DNA of 48,906 bases from Actinomycetes bacterium (GCA_023396115.1 JAEWXC010000102.1:1-48906), one strand, 5' to 3'; numbered from the stretch's first letter, positions 14,252-23,355 are shown. Numbers and translations: made by a program. The notes: generated from the sequence alone by a model not told the origin.

Positions 14252-16072
14252 TCAGCGCCCCGACGGGCGGGTGCCCGGACCCGTCGTGGCCCCCGGGGTG
14301 CGCTCCTCGTCCGTGGGCAGGTCGGTCGGCAGCCCCGTGGTCGGGTCGACCGTGGGGTCGGTGGTCGGCGGGTCGGTGGTCGGCGGGTCGGTCGTCGGCT
14401 CCTCGTAGCTGGAGACCACGATCGTGATCGTCGAGTTCGCCGGGGGCGTCTCCCCACCGCCGGGGCTCTGGTCGATGACCTTGCCCTTCTTCTCGGTCGT
14501 GTCGGAGGAGTAGATGACCTTCACCTGGAACCCGGCCTCGGTGATCAGCTCGGAGGCCTTCGCCTCGTTGCGGCCGATCACGTCCGGCACCTTCTCGGGT
14601 CCGTCGGAGAACCGCACCTCGATCCGAGAGCCCTCCGGGACCTCCTCGCCGGCGGTGGGGTCGGTGGCGACGACCTCGCCCTCGGCCTCGTCGGACTCGA
14701 CCTCCTTGAGCTTCACCTTGAAGCCCTGGTCCTTGAGGATCTGCCGGGCGTCCTCCTTGGAGCGCCCCACCACGTAGGGCACGCCCTTCATCGGCTTGCC
14801 GGTGGAGACGGTGATGGTGATCGTGCTGCCCGGGTCGGCGGAGGTGTCGCGGTTCGGGGTCTGCCGGATCACCTCGTCGGCGTCGACGTCGCTGCTGGGC
14901 TCGTACTCGACGTCGACCAGGAAGCCGTCCTTGCCGGCCAGCTCCCGCGCGTCCTGCTCGCTCAGCCCGATCAGCGCCGGCACCCGGACCTTCTCCGGGG
15001 CCGACTCGAACAGTCGCGGCAGCAGGGCGGCCGAGAGCCCGATCAGCGCCAGGGTGAGGACGGCGATGACCACCAGACCCCAGTTGCGGCCCTGCGGCTC
15101 CTCGTCGCGGTCCCGCTCGGTCACGCCGGCCGCGGCGGCAGCCGGGACCACCGCGGTGGCCGCGGTCGCCGGGGCGGCCGGTGCCGGGGGCGGGACGTGG
15201 GCAGGGGCCTCGACCTGGTGGCCCTGCAGGTACCGCTCGATGTCGCTGCGCATCGCCGCGGCGCTCTGGTAGCGCTCCTCGAGCGGCTTGGCCAGCGCCT
15301 TCATCACGATCGCGTCGATCCCGGGGTCGATGTCGGTGTCCAGGTCCGACGGGGGCTTCGCGGGCTCCCGGACGTGCTGGTAGGCCACCGCGACCGGGCT
15401 CTCGCCGACGAACGGGGGCCGTCCGGTGAGCAGCTCGTAGAGCAGGCAGCCGGTCGAGTACACGTCCGAGCGGGAGTCGACGGTCTCGCCGCGGGCCTGC
15501 TCGGGGGAGAGGTACTGGGCGGTGCCGACCACCGCAGCGGTCTGGGTCATCGTGGAGGAGGCGTCCGAGATCGCGCGCGCGATCCCGAAGTCCATCACCT
15601 TCACGTCGCCGGCCGGGGTGAGCATCACGTTGCCGGGCTTGATGTCGCGGTGGATGATCCCGGCGCGGTGGCTGTAGTCCAGCGCGGACAGCACGCCCGC
15701 GGTGATCTCCAGGGCCCGCTCGGGCAGGATCTTGCGGCCCTCGCGCAGCACGTCGCGCAGGGTGCGGCCCTCGACCATCTCCATGACGATGTAGGGCTGG
15801 GCGACGTCGGTCCCGTCGGTGGCCAACTCCTCGCCGGTGTCGTAGACCGCCACGATCGAGGGGTGGTTCAACGAGGCCGACGACTGGGCCTCCCGCCGGA
15901 ACCGGGCCTGGAAGGTGGCGTCGCTGGCCAGGTCGGTGCGCAGCCGCTTGACCGCGACGGTGCGCCCCAGGCGTGTGTCCACGCCCTTGCGCACCTCGGC
16001 CATGCCGCCCCGGCCGAGCAGTTCGCCCAGCTCGTAGCGGCCCCCGACGATCGTCGGCTCGGACTGGCTCAT
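14252..16072 (-). CDS. pknB: Ser/Thr protein kinase with extracellular PASTA domains (PknB type)
   Basis: The 606-residue product is a Hanks-type kinase: glycine loop GRGGMAEV (20-27), catalytic Lys42, HRDIKPGN (141-148), DFG (161-163) and an activation loop TMTQTAAVVGTAQYLSPEQ with several phosphorylatable threonines. One membrane helix (331-351) leads to three PASTA domains (about 361-425, 427-491, 493-555), which bind peptidoglycan fragments, and a final Pro/Thr/Asp-rich tail with PTTDP repeats. Known PknB controls cell-wall synthesis and division by phosphorylating FHA proteins and others, and PstP reverses this. The start overlaps the preceding kinase stop by 4 bases (16069-16072), making it the last gene of the fhaA-to-pknB run. 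Confidence 0.95.
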   Translation of the reverse strand: MSQSEPTIVGGRYELGELLGRGGMAEVRKGVDTRLGRTVAVKRLRTDLASDATFQARFRREAQSSASLNHPSIVAVYDTGEELATDGTDVAQPYIVMEMVEGRTLRDVLREGRKILPERALEITAGVLSALDYSHRAGIIHRDIKPGNVMLTPAGDVKVMDFGIARAISDASSTMTQTAAVVGTAQYLSPEQARGETVDSRSDVYSTGCLLYELLTGRPPFVGESPVAVAYQHVREPAKPPSDLDTDIDPGIDAIVMKALAKPLEERYQSAAAMRSDIERYLQGHQVEAPAHVPPPAPAAPATAATAVVPAAAAAGVTERDRDEEPQGRNWGLVVIAVLTLALIGLSAALLPRLFESAPEKVRVPALIGLSEQDARELAGKDGFLVDVEYEPSSDVDADEVIRQTPNRDTSADPGSTITITVSTGKPMKGVPYVVGRSKEDARQILKDQGFKVKLKEVESDEAEGEVVATDPTAGEEVPEGSRIEVRFSDGPEKVPDVIGRNEAKASELITEAGFQVKVIYSSDTTEKKGKVIDQSPGGGETPPANSTITIVVSSYEEPTTDPPTTDPPTTDPTVDPTTGLPTDLPTDEERTPGATTGPGTRPSGR

Positions 16073-17631
16073 CGGGCGGTGCCTCCCTGGTTCAGGTGCT
16101 GCTCGTCGGTGCGGGTCTGCGGGGGCCGCTGGTCCCCGGTGACGCCCTCGGCGCCCGGCTCGGTCCCCGGCTCGGTGGTGGGGGCGGGCTCGGTGGTCGG
16201 CGGGTCCGTGGTCGGCTCCGTCGTGGGCTCGGTGGTCGGTTCGGTCGTGGGCTCGGTGGTCGGCGGGTCCGTGGTGGGCTCCTGCGTCGGCTCCGGGACC
16301 GCGCCGTAGTAGGAGACCGTGACCGTGTCGCCCTCGGCCAGGCTGCCCGAGGGGTTGATGCCCTGGACCGAGCCGGCCGTCTTGTCACCGGGGTTGGCGA
16401 CCTCGTTGCGGCGCACGTCCAGGCCCAGGTCGCTCAGCTCGGCCACGACCTGGTCGACCGGGCGGCCCACGTAGCGCTCGGGGTCGAGCTCGATGCCCTC
16501 CTCGGTCGGCTCGTCGCTGGGGGTCTGGCTGGTCTCGTCGCTGGGCGGCGGTTCCTCCTCGCCGTCGCCGTTGCCGAAGGCGAGCCACATCACCAGCGCC
16601 ACCAGGGCCGCGGCCAGGGCGGCGATCAGGAACATCACCCACCGCTGGGAGCGCTCCTCGTCAGGCTCGCCGCGGTGGTCGGTCGGGGTGGTCGACGTGG
16701 TCGCCGGGGGCACCACCGTGGGCAGCACCGCCGTGGCCGGGGACGGCTCGGTGGGCACCACCTGGGTGGCCGCGCCGGCCACCGCCGCTGCGGCGGCACC
16801 GGCACCGGCGGGGTCGCGCAGCGCGGCGGCGAACGCGGCACCGTCGGGGTAGCGGTCCTCGGGGTCCTTCGCCAGGGCCCGGGTGACCACCGCCGCCAGG
16901 TCGCCCGGCACCGCCGCGGGCAGCACCGGGACCGGCTCACGGACGTGGGCCAGGGCCGTGGCGACCGCCGTCTCGGCGTCGTACGGCTTGCGCCCGGCCA
17001 GACACTCGAACGCCACGCAGGCCAGCGAGTAGACGTCGGAGGCCGGCGTCGCGGGCAGCCCCTGGGCCTGCTCGGGGGAGAGGTACTGGGGCGTGCCCAT
17101 CACCTGGCCGGTGCGGGTCAGCGCGACCTGCTCGGCGGCCCGGGCGATCCCGAAGTCGGTGATCTTGATCCGCCGGTCCGGGGTGAGCAGCAGGTTGCCG
17201 GGCTTCACGTCGCGGTGCACGATCCCCGCCGCGTGGGCCGCACCGAGCGCGTCCGCGGCCTGCGCCATCAGTTCGCCGACCACGTCGGGGTCCATCGGGG
17301 CACCGGGCCGCAGCAGGTTGTTCAACGGCTGGCCCTCGACCAGCTCCATCACCAGGAACGGTCGCGGCGGGTAGGTGTCGGTGGCCGGGGTCTCCCCGAC
17401 GTCGTAGACCGCGCAGATGCCGGGGTGGTGCAGCGCCGCCGCGTGCCGGGCCTCGTCGGCGAAGCGGGTGCGGAACGTGGTGTCGTCGGCGTACTCGGCC
17501 TTGAGCACCTTGGCGGCCACGTCGCGGCCCAGCAGGGTGTCGGTGGCCCGCCACACGACGCCCATGCCGCCGGCGGCGATCCGGTCACCGAGGCGGTAGC
17601 GCTCGGCGCCGTCGAGGAACTGTCCGGTCAT
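16069..17631 (-). CDS. pknA: Ser/Thr protein kinase, PknA-like, with a single PASTA-like domain
   Basis: The 520-residue Hanks-type kinase has a glycine loop AAGGMGVV (19-26), Lys41, HRDVKPGN (139-146), DFG (159-161) and ALTRTGQVMGTPQYLSPEQ in the activation segment. A membrane helix (about 335-355) is followed by one PASTA-like domain (about 380-445, YVGRPVDQVVAELSDLGLDV) and a long low-complexity tail of PTTEP repeats. Mycobacterial PknA has no PASTA domain, so this is a variant seen in other actinobacteria. It overlaps pbpA at its start and pknB at its end by 4 bases each, implying tight coupling. The symbol rests on position. Confidence 0.88.
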   Translation of the reverse strand: MTGQFLDGAERYRLGDRIAAGGMGVVWRATDTLLGRDVAAKVLKAEYADDTTFRTRFADEARHAAALHHPGICAVYDVGETPATDTYPPRPFLVMELVEGQPLNNLLRPGAPMDPDVVGELMAQAADALGAAHAAGIVHRDVKPGNLLLTPDRRIKITDFGIARAAEQVALTRTGQVMGTPQYLSPEQAQGLPATPASDVYSLACVAFECLAGRKPYDAETAVATALAHVREPVPVLPAAVPGDLAAVVTRALAKDPEDRYPDGAAFAAALRDPAGAGAAAAAVAGAATQVVPTEPSPATAVLPTVVPPATTSTTPTDHRGEPDEERSQRWVMFLIAALAAALVALVMWLAFGNGDGEEEPPPSDETSQTPSDEPTEEGIELDPERYVGRPVDQVVAELSDLGLDVRRNEVANPGDKTAGSVQGINPSGSLAEGDTVTVSYYGAVPEPTQEPTTDPPTTEPTTEPTTEPTTEPTTDPPTTEPAPTTEPGTEPGAEGVTGDQRPPQTRTDEQHLNQGGTAR

Positions 17632-19088
17632 CGGCGCAACACCGCTTCCATCACGCTCTTGGCGATCGGGGCACCGAGCCGGCCACCGGCGATGTGCTCC
17701 CGATCGGTGTTGGAGGACTCCACCATCACCGCGACCGCCACGCGGGGGTTGTCGGCGGGGGCGAAGGAGACGAACCAGGCGTACGGGGGCCGGTCCGGGG
17801 TGGACTGCGCGGTACCGGTCTTGCCGGCCACCTTCACGCCGGGGATCTGGGCGTTGACGGCCGTCCCGGAGTCGACGGTGGCGACCAGCATGTCGGTCAG
17901 CTCGTCCGCGGTGCGCTGGGACACGACCCGGCCCAGCTCGTCCTCGGCGGACTTGTCGAGGACCTCCAGGTTGGGGGCGGTGATCTGGTTCACCACGTGC
18001 GGGCGGACCAGCACACCGTCGTTGGCGATCGTCGAGGCCACCATCGCCATCTGCAGCGGGGTCGCGGTGACGCTGGACTGGCCGATGCCCGACATCGCCG
18101 TCTGCGGCTCGTCCAGGTCGTCGGGGTACAGCGAGCGCGCCTGGCCGGGCAGGTCCTCGAGCTGGGTGGCGTTGAAGCCGAACTTCTCGGCCATCTCCCG
18201 CATCTTCTCGGCTCCGAGCTTGTCGGCCAGGTCCAGGAACGTGACGTTGCAGGAGACCTTCATCGCCTGGGTCAGGGTGATCTTCTCGCCGCCGCAGTTG
18301 CCGCCGCCGTCGTTGCCGATGGTGGTCGAGGAGAGCGGCAGCTTGTAGGAGGAGCCGCCGCGCACGGTCGAGTCGGCGTCGTACTTGCCGGACTCGATGG
18401 CCGCCGCGGCGGTGACCAGCTTGAACGTCGAGCCCGGGGGCAGCGTGGTGCCGACCGAGCGGTTGATCAGCGGGGAGGCGGGGTCCTTCTCCAGCTTCTC
18501 GTAGGCGCTGGCGACCTTGCCGGGGTCGTGGCTGGCCAGCACGTTGGGGTCGTAGGTCGGGTTGGAGACCATCGCCAGCACCTTGCCCGAGCTGGGCTCG
18601 AGGGCGACCACGGCGCCGCGCACGTCCTTGCCCAGGGCTCGCAGACCGTCGAAGGCGGCCTTCTGGGCGCGGGGGTCGATGGTGGTCTGGACGTTGCCGC
18701 CCTTGGGCTCGGCGTTGGAGAGCATGTCGACCAGGCGGGTCACGAACAGCCGCGAGTCCTCACCCGACAGCACCGCGTTCTGGGACCGCTCCAGCCCGGT
18801 CTGGGTGTAGTAGGTGAACGCGCCGGTCAGCGGGGCGTACATCAGCGGCGTCGGGTAGGTGCGCTGGTAGGCGTACTGGCCGTCGGAGGGGACGCTGCGG
18901 GCGATCGGGTCCCGGCCGGCCAGGATCGCGCCGCGTTCGCGGGAGAACGCGGCCGCGATCACCCGGCGGTTGTTCGGGTCGTCGTTGAGCTCGCCCGCGC
19001 GGAAGTACTGCAGGTAGGTCGCGTTGGCCAGCAGCGCCACGAAGAGCACCAGGCAGAAGACCGCGATCGTGCGGATCGGCTTGTTCAC
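17628..19088 (-). CDS. pbpA: Penicillin-binding protein PbpA (class B transpeptidase)
   Basis: The 486-residue protein has an N-terminal membrane anchor (about residues 6-26), a dimerisation region and a transpeptidase domain with intact active-site motifs: STFK (220-223), SCN (279-281) and KTG (423-425). It cross-links peptidoglycan peptides outside the membrane and is the partner of the SEDS glycosyltransferase RodA encoded just upstream. It overlaps both rodA and the kinase gene by 4 bases, so the whole pstP-to-pknB set is co-translated. Confidence 0.94.
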   Translation of the reverse strand: MNKPIRTIAVFCLVLFVALLANATYLQYFRAGELNDDPNNRRVIAAAFSRERGAILAGRDPIARSVPSDGQYAYQRTYPTPLMYAPLTGAFTYYTQTGLERSQNAVLSGEDSRLFVTRLVDMLSNAEPKGGNVQTTIDPRAQKAAFDGLRALGKDVRGAVVALEPSSGKVLAMVSNPTYDPNVLASHDPGKVASAYEKLEKDPASPLINRSVGTTLPPGSTFKLVTAAAAIESGKYDADSTVRGGSSYKLPLSSTTIGNDGGGNCGGEKITLTQAMKVSCNVTFLDLADKLGAEKMREMAEKFGFNATQLEDLPGQARSLYPDDLDEPQTAMSGIGQSSVTATPLQMAMVASTIANDGVLVRPHVVNQITAPNLEVLDKSAEDELGRVVSQRTADELTDMLVATVDSGTAVNAQIPGVKVAGKTGTAQSTPDRPPYAWFVSFAPADNPRVAVAVMVESSNTDREHIAGGRLGAPIAKSVMEAVLRR

Positions 19089-20497
19089 AGCTTCACCACC
19101 TGGGTGGCGTCAGCCCCGAGCTCCTCGTCGGAGGAGTCCAGGCTCGGCGCAGGCCGGCGGGCCTGGTCGGAGATGCGGAGCAGCAGGGCGACGATCACCC
19201 AGTTGGCCACGAGGGAGGAGCCTCCGTACGAGAGGAAGGGGGTGGTCAGACCGGTCAACGGGATCAGCTTGGTGACGCCGCCGATGACGACGAACACCTG
19301 CAGCGCGATCGTGGAGCCCAGACCGACCGCGATCAGCTTGCCGAACCCGTCACGGCAGATCAGCGCGGTGCGCAGGGCTCGCTCGGTGATCAGGCCGTAG
19401 ATCAGGATCATCGCCATCACCGCGGTCAGGCCGAGCTCCTCGCCGATCGAGGCGATGATGAAGTCGGAGTTGGCGTACGAGACCCGCCACGGCTCGCCCT
19501 CGCCGAAGCCGCGCCCCAGCAGCCCGCCCCAGGCCATCCCGAACATGCCGTTGACCAGCTGGTCGCTGTTCGCGCCGGCGGGTCCGCCGAAGGAGTCGAA
19601 GGGGTGCAGCCAGATGTTGATCCGGTTCTCCACGTGGGAGAACCAGGTCTTGCCGGACTGGATGCTCAACCACACGCCCAGCGCGGCCGCGACGGCCAGC
19701 CCGCCGCCGACCATCAACCAGCCGGGGCGTTCGGTGGCCACGTAGAGCATCACCAGGAACAGGCCGAAGAAGAGCAGCGAGGAGCCCAGGTCGCGCTGGA
19801 AGACCAGGATGCCGACGCTGACCGCCCACATCAGCAGGATCGGGCCCAGGTCGCGTCCCCGCGGCAGGTCCACGAAGAGGAACCGGCGCCCGGCCAGGGC
19901 CAGCGCGTCGCGGTGCAGCACCAGGTAGCCGGCGAAGGTGATCACCAGCAGCACCTTGGCGACTTCGCCGGGCTGGAAGCTGAACCCGAACAGGTAGATC
20001 CAGATCTTCGCGCCGTTCTTGGACGAGCCGATGAACGGCATCAACGGCATCAGCAGCAGCACGATCGCGGCCAGGCCGAAGGTGTAGGTGAAACGCTGCA
20101 GCACCCGGTGGTCGCGCACCACCACCAGGGTGAGCACGAACAGGGCCACCCCCAGGGTCATCCAGATCAGCTGCTGGGCGGCGAAGTTGTCGTCCTTGCT
20201 GGCCAGGTCCAGGCGGCGGATCACGGCCAGGCCGACCCCGTTGAGGGCGGCCACCAGCGGCAGCAGCACCGGGTCGGCGTAGGGCGCGACGAACCGGATC
20301 ACCACGTGGGCGATGACGATCAGCACCGTCAGCCAGCCGCCGTAGCCGACCAGGTCGGCCGGGACCGAGCCCTCCACGCCCAGCCCGACGGCGGCGTACC
20401 CGCCGATGCCGACGGCCAGGGCGAGCAGGAGCAGGAAGAGCTCCGCGCCCCGGCGCTGCCGGTGCACGAATCCCATGAGCGATCCGGTCTGGGCCAT
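19085..20497 (-). CDS. rodA: SEDS-family peptidoglycan glycosyltransferase RodA/FtsW
   Basis: The protein has about 470 residues and roughly 10-12 membrane segments, with SEDS signatures such as FAPADNSDF-region residues WRVSYANSDFIIASIGEELG and LPLTGLTTPFLSYGGSSL-type PLTGLTTPFLSYGGSSLVAN near the C-terminus. SEDS proteins polymerise glycan strands from lipid II together with a class B PBP, here PbpA. Either the ATG at 20497 or the GTG one codon before it (20500) may start translation; the pstP stop codon abuts at 20501. The C-terminal tail carries Ser/Asp/Glu residues that could be kinase targets (inference). Confidence 0.93.
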   Translation of the reverse strand: MAQTGSLMGFVHRQRRGAELFLLLLALAVGIGGYAAVGLGVEGSVPADLVGYGGWLTVLIVIAHVVIRFVAPYADPVLLPLVAALNGVGLAVIRRLDLASKDDNFAAQQLIWMTLGVALFVLTLVVVRDHRVLQRFTYTFGLAAIVLLLMPLMPFIGSSKNGAKIWIYLFGFSFQPGEVAKVLLVITFAGYLVLHRDALALAGRRFLFVDLPRGRDLGPILLMWAVSVGILVFQRDLGSSLLFFGLFLVMLYVATERPGWLMVGGGLAVAAALGVWLSIQSGKTWFSHVENRINIWLHPFDSFGGPAGANSDQLVNGMFGMAWGGLLGRGFGEGEPWRVSYANSDFIIASIGEELGLTAVMAMILIYGLITERALRTALICRDGFGKLIAVGLGSTIALQVFVVIGGVTKLIPLTGLTTPFLSYGGSSLVANWVIVALLLRISDQARRPAPSLDSSDEELGADATQVVKL

Positions 20498-20500
20498 CAC

Positions 20501-21844
20501 TCAGCCGATGTCCTGCATCGCGGCCAGCGAGTCCACCGTGCCGCGGGCGTCGTCCAGGTCGGCGCTCTCGATGCCGTCGGTCACCTGCTCGGCGTCGTAG
20601 GTCGACAGGTTCTCCACCGCGACGTCGGAGACCTCGTAGGCGTGCGACAGGGTCAGGCCGGGGATCTCGGCGTTGAGGCCGCGGAAGATCGCCACGTTGC
20701 CGTCGTGGACCCCGACGTAGAACTGCTGCTGCGACCACGACCAGGCGCCGGCCAGGGCGAGCCAGCCGATGCCCAGGATGATCGCGGTGACCATCAGCCG
20801 GCGCATCCACACGTAGGTCTCCGGGGCGCGCGGGGCGTACCGGTAGGCCTCGGGGTCGATCGGGTCGTTGGCGATCGGGTGCGAGCCCTCGGGCAGGTCC
20901 GGGATCGCCTCGAGCTCACCGGTGTCACGGCCCCGGGCGCGGAACCGGGCGCTGCGACCGGACAGGCCGCCGGTGCTGCCGCGGCGCGGCAGCTCGGCGG
21001 CGGCGCCGACCAGCAGCGGCTCCGGTGCGGCCGGGGGGTCGGTGACCACGTCGGCGACCACACAGGTGACGTTGTCGCTGCTGCCGGCCTCCAGGGAGGC
21101 GCGGACCAGCTCGACGGCGGCGTACTCGGGGGTGCCCTCGGCCAGGATCGCGGCCAGGGTGGGGTCGTCGAGCACCCCGCAGGCACCGTCGGAGCACAGC
21201 AGCAGCCGGTCGCCGGCGCGCAGGTCGACGAAGGACAGGTCGGGGTCCGGGTCCTGGTTGGCGTCGAGCGCCTTGAGGATCAGGTTGCGGTGCGGGTGGG
21301 TGCGGGCCTCGTCCTCGGTGATCCGGCCCTCGTCGATGAGGCTCTGCACGAACGTGTGGTCGTGGGTCAGCTGGGCCAGCTGGCCGTGGCGCAGCAGGTA
21401 GGCGCGGCTGTCGCCGATGTGGGCGACCCCGATGCGCCGGCCGTCGAAGAGCACCAGCGAGGCGGTGGTCGAGGTCCCGTGCAGGTCCGGGTCCTCCTCG
21501 ACGAGCTCCCCGATCCGCACGTGCGCACGGTTCAGCGCGCCGGCCAGTTGGCCGAGCATGTCGTCGCTGGGTGGGGCGTCGAGGCGGCGGAGCACCGAGA
21601 TGGCGGTGGCGGAGGCGATGTCGCCGCGCGCGGCCCCGCCGACCCCGTCGGCCACGGCCAGCAGGTGCGGGCCGGCGTAACCGGAGTCCTGGTTGTCCTT
21701 GCGGACCCGGCCCACGTCACTGATCGCCGCCCACGCCAGGTGCAGCGGCTCGACCGAGGCCGTGCCGGCCTGCGGGTTCAGGACGGTGCCGACCGGACGG
21801 GTCGTGGTGTCGGTCGTGGGCTCGGTGCCGGGCTCGGTCGTCAT
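20501..21844 (-). CDS. pstP: PP2C-type Ser/Thr phosphatase PstP
   Basis: The 447-residue protein has a PP2C catalytic domain from about residue 35 to 275 with the metal-site motifs VRKDNQDSG, AVADGVGG, GVAHIGDSRAYL, LLLCSDGACG and SSDNVTCVVADV. A proline-poor linker leads to one membrane helix (about 352-373) and a short extracytoplasmic domain. It dephosphorylates the kinases and their substrates in this cluster. The Thr-rich N-terminal extension (MTTEPGTEPTTDTTT) is unusual and could itself be phosphorylated (inference). It follows fhaB by 9 bases and precedes rodA without a gap. Confidence 0.94.
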   Translation of the reverse strand: MTTEPGTEPTTDTTTRPVGTVLNPQAGTASVEPLHLAWAAISDVGRVRKDNQDSGYAGPHLLAVADGVGGAARGDIASATAISVLRRLDAPPSDDMLGQLAGALNRAHVRIGELVEEDPDLHGTSTTASLVLFDGRRIGVAHIGDSRAYLLRHGQLAQLTHDHTFVQSLIDEGRITEDEARTHPHRNLILKALDANQDPDPDLSFVDLRAGDRLLLCSDGACGVLDDPTLAAILAEGTPEYAAVELVRASLEAGSSDNVTCVVADVVTDPPAAPEPLLVGAAAELPRRGSTGGLSGRSARFRARGRDTGELEAIPDLPEGSHPIANDPIDPEAYRYAPRAPETYVWMRRLMVTAIILGIGWLALAGAWSWSQQQFYVGVHDGNVAIFRGLNAEIPGLTLSHAYEVSDVAVENLSTYDAEQVTDGIESADLDDARGTVDSLAAMQDIG

Positions 21845-21853
21845 CGACGGGGC

Positions 21854-22327
21854 CTACTTCCGCAGCTCGAGGATGGTCTTGCCGATCCGGACGCCGGTGT
21901 TGGCGGCCAGCGGGGTCGGCTGGGTGATCCGGACCGCGCCCAGGTAGGTGCCGTTGGTGGAGCCGAGGTCCTCGATGAACCACTGGTCCTCGCCCGCCAC
22001 CACGCGGGCGTGACGGGTGGAGACGTAGTCGTCGTCGAGCCTGATCGCGGCGTCCGAGCCGCGTCCGATCAGCAGCGGCGCGTCGGCGAGCTCGGCCCGC
22101 TGGCCCTCGTTCTCACCGGAGACCACGATCAGGTGGGTGGGCGCTCCCCGGCGGCGGCTCGGGCGGTTCTTGGTCTTGCGGCCCCGGGCCGGGGCGGTGG
22201 GACGGTCGGCCTCGGGCACCCGGGCGCCGAACATGTCGGAGCGGATCACCGAGATCGCCGACAGCACGAAGATCCACAGCACCGCCAGGTAGGCGATCTT
22301 GATGAGGAACAGGGTCAGTTCAGACAT
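21854..22327 (-). CDS. fhaB: FHA domain protein FhaB (FipA/FtsZ-interacting type)
   Basis: The 157-residue protein has an N-terminal membrane segment (about residues 5-27), a basic linker (about 48-62, RGRKTKNRPSRRRG) and a C-terminal forkhead-associated domain with the core residues GRGSDAAIRL, STRHARV and DLGSTNGTYL. FHA domains bind phosphothreonine, here most likely on the clustered kinases or on FipA-like partners at the septum. The start lies inside the end of fhaA (8-base overlap). Confidence 0.93.
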   Translation of the reverse strand: MSELTLFLIKIAYLAVLWIFVLSAISVIRSDMFGARVPEADRPTAPARGRKTKNRPSRRRGAPTHLIVVSGENEGQRAELADAPLLIGRGSDAAIRLDDDYVSTRHARVVAGEDQWFIEDLGSTNGTYLGAVRITQPTPLAANTGVRIGKTILELRK

Positions 22328-23033
22328 CGCGCTCCTCGACCACCCGGACGGTCAGGTCGGTGCGGCCGATCCGCACCACCGCGCCGTCGGCGAGCTGGGC
22401 GCGGGGGACCTTGCGGCCGTTGACCAGCATCCCGTTGGTGGAACCCAGGTCGTTGACCACGACGGTGACCGAGCCGTCGGCGCGCTGGTCGACCTCGAAC
22501 TCGATGTGCCGGCGGCTCACGCCCGGGTCGGAGATGCGCAGGTCGGCCTCGGAGCCGCGGCCCACGACCACGCCGGGCGGGGTGATCGGGTGCCGGGTGC
22601 CGTTGACCTCCAGCAGCGCGCGGGCGCGGCGGGCCTGGGTGTGCGTGGCGTGGCCGGTGACCCCGGCCTGGGCGCGGCTGCGGATCCGGAACCGGCCGGT
22701 GGTGAGGTCGTCGGCGGCCTCGAAGGCGATCGCGATCGGTCCGGGGAAGACGTAGCCCTGGGAGTCGGCGTGGTCACGCAGCGCGTCGGAGAGTTCCGCC
22801 GACATGGCCGAGTCGTAGCCGCCGAGGCGGTCCAGGTCGGCCTCGGCGAGCTCGACGTGGAAGTCGTTGGGCACCAGACGCCGGTTGCGGCTCATGATCT
22901 GGGCGTTGTTGTCCACCTCGCGCTGCAGTGCCGCGGAGATCTCGACGGGCTGCACCGCGGAGCGGAAGGCACGCGCGAACGTCCCGGAGATCAGCTGCTC
23001 GAGGCGCTGCTCGAAGCGCTGGAGTGCGCCCAC
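22320..23033 (-). CDS. fhaA: FHA domain protein FhaA (DUF3662 plus FHA)
   Basis: The 237-residue protein has an N-terminal DUF3662 domain (about residues 1-115, GALQRFEQRLEQLISGTFAR to VFPGPIAIAFE) and a C-terminal FHA domain (about 150-237) with GRGSEADLRI, SRRHIEFEV and DLGSTNGMLV. FhaA binds phosphorylated MviN/pseudokinase complexes in mycobacteria to restrain peptidoglycan precursor export. It is shorter than mycobacterial FhaA because the long disordered linker is missing. The GTG at 23033 is preceded by AGAAGGAGG, a strong ribosome site. It is the first gene of the minus-strand run; ATCGTA at 23114-23119, read on the minus strand as TACGAT, may be its -10. Confidence 0.93.
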   Translation of the reverse strand: MGALQRFEQRLEQLISGTFARAFRSAVQPVEISAALQREVDNNAQIMSRNRRLVPNDFHVELAEADLDRLGGYDSAMSAELSDALRDHADSQGYVFPGPIAIAFEAADDLTTGRFRIRSRAQAGVTGHATHTQARRARALLEVNGTRHPITPPGVVVGRGSEADLRISDPGVSRRHIEFEVDQRADGSVTVVVNDLGSTNGMLVNGRKVPRAQLADGAVVRIGRTDLTVRVVEERDV

Positions 23034-23180
23034 GACAGGCCTCCTTCTGGTGTCTCGGCACGCGCCGTGCAGGACACGGCGAGCGACCCGACGCAGTCAC
23101 GGCGGGTGCGGCGATCGTATCGGCCAGCCGGTCGGGAGGCCCGCTGCCGCGCCTGAGGGGCGGGTCGCGGGACCCCCGGT

Positions 23181-23210
23181 TTGGGTGATCGGGAGGTGCT
23201 GGGATACCGT
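23181..23210 (+). promoter_or_regulatory. Candidate promoter of tRNA-Leu
   Basis: TTGGGT (23181-23186) and TACCGT (23205-23210) are separated by 18 bases and resemble -35 and -10 elements. The predicted transcription start is about 10 bases before the mature tRNA. Confidence 0.45.
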
Positions 23211-23226
23211 TCCACCGCAGCAACAC

Positions 23227-23310
23227 GCGCGAGTGGCGGAATAGGCAGACGCGCACGGTTCAGGTCCGTGTGTCCGAAAGGACGTGGGGGTTCAACTCCC
23301 CCCTCGCGCA
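23227..23310 (+). tRNA. leuT: tRNA-Leu (anticodon CAG)
   Basis: The 84-base gene folds as a class II tRNA. The acceptor arms GCGCGAG (23227-23233) and CTCGCGC (23303-23309) pair fully, with discriminator A at 23310. The anticodon stem CACGG/CCGTG encloses TTCAGGT with anticodon CAG at 23261-23263. A long variable arm (GTCC-GAAA-GGAC) and a GGGGG/CCCCC T-arm with TTCAACT follow. CCA is not encoded. A tRNA-Leu(CAG) gene also follows fhaA in Mycobacterium tuberculosis, so it is the conserved neighbour, and tRNA genes are common integration sites. Confidence 0.97.
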
Positions 23311-23314
23311 CAGC

Positions 23315-23344
23315 GAAGCCCCAGACCATCAGGTCTGGGGCTTC
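23315..23344 (+). terminator. Perfect terminator hairpin of tRNA-Leu
   Basis: A 13-bp perfect stem (23315-23327 with 23332-23344) closes an ATCA loop, 4 bases after the tRNA 3' end. Its right arm is also the start of the 24-bp repeat that recurs at the far end of the island. Confidence 0.8.
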
Positions 23345-23355
23345 AGTGCTTCCCG
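23332..23355. repeat. Direct repeat, left copy (candidate att site)
   Basis: This 24-base segment begins GGTCTGGGGCTTCAGTGCTT and ends CCCG. It recurs exactly and in the same orientation at 48749-48772, 25,417 bases away. It starts in the right arm of the tRNA-Leu terminator and runs 11 bases past it, so the match is not explained by a shared terminator stem alone. Confidence 0.7.

Noticed and set aside
14345..16285. CRISPR-like repeats
   Set aside because: The short repeats are coding PTTDP/PTTEP tails of the kinases, without spacers; no CRISPR array or cas gene is present in the window.
13931..16309. Long open plus-strand frames opposite the kinase genes
   Set aside because: They are antisense to strongly motif-supported kinases, have biased composition (Arg, Gly, Val) and no family motifs; such frames are expected in high-GC DNA.
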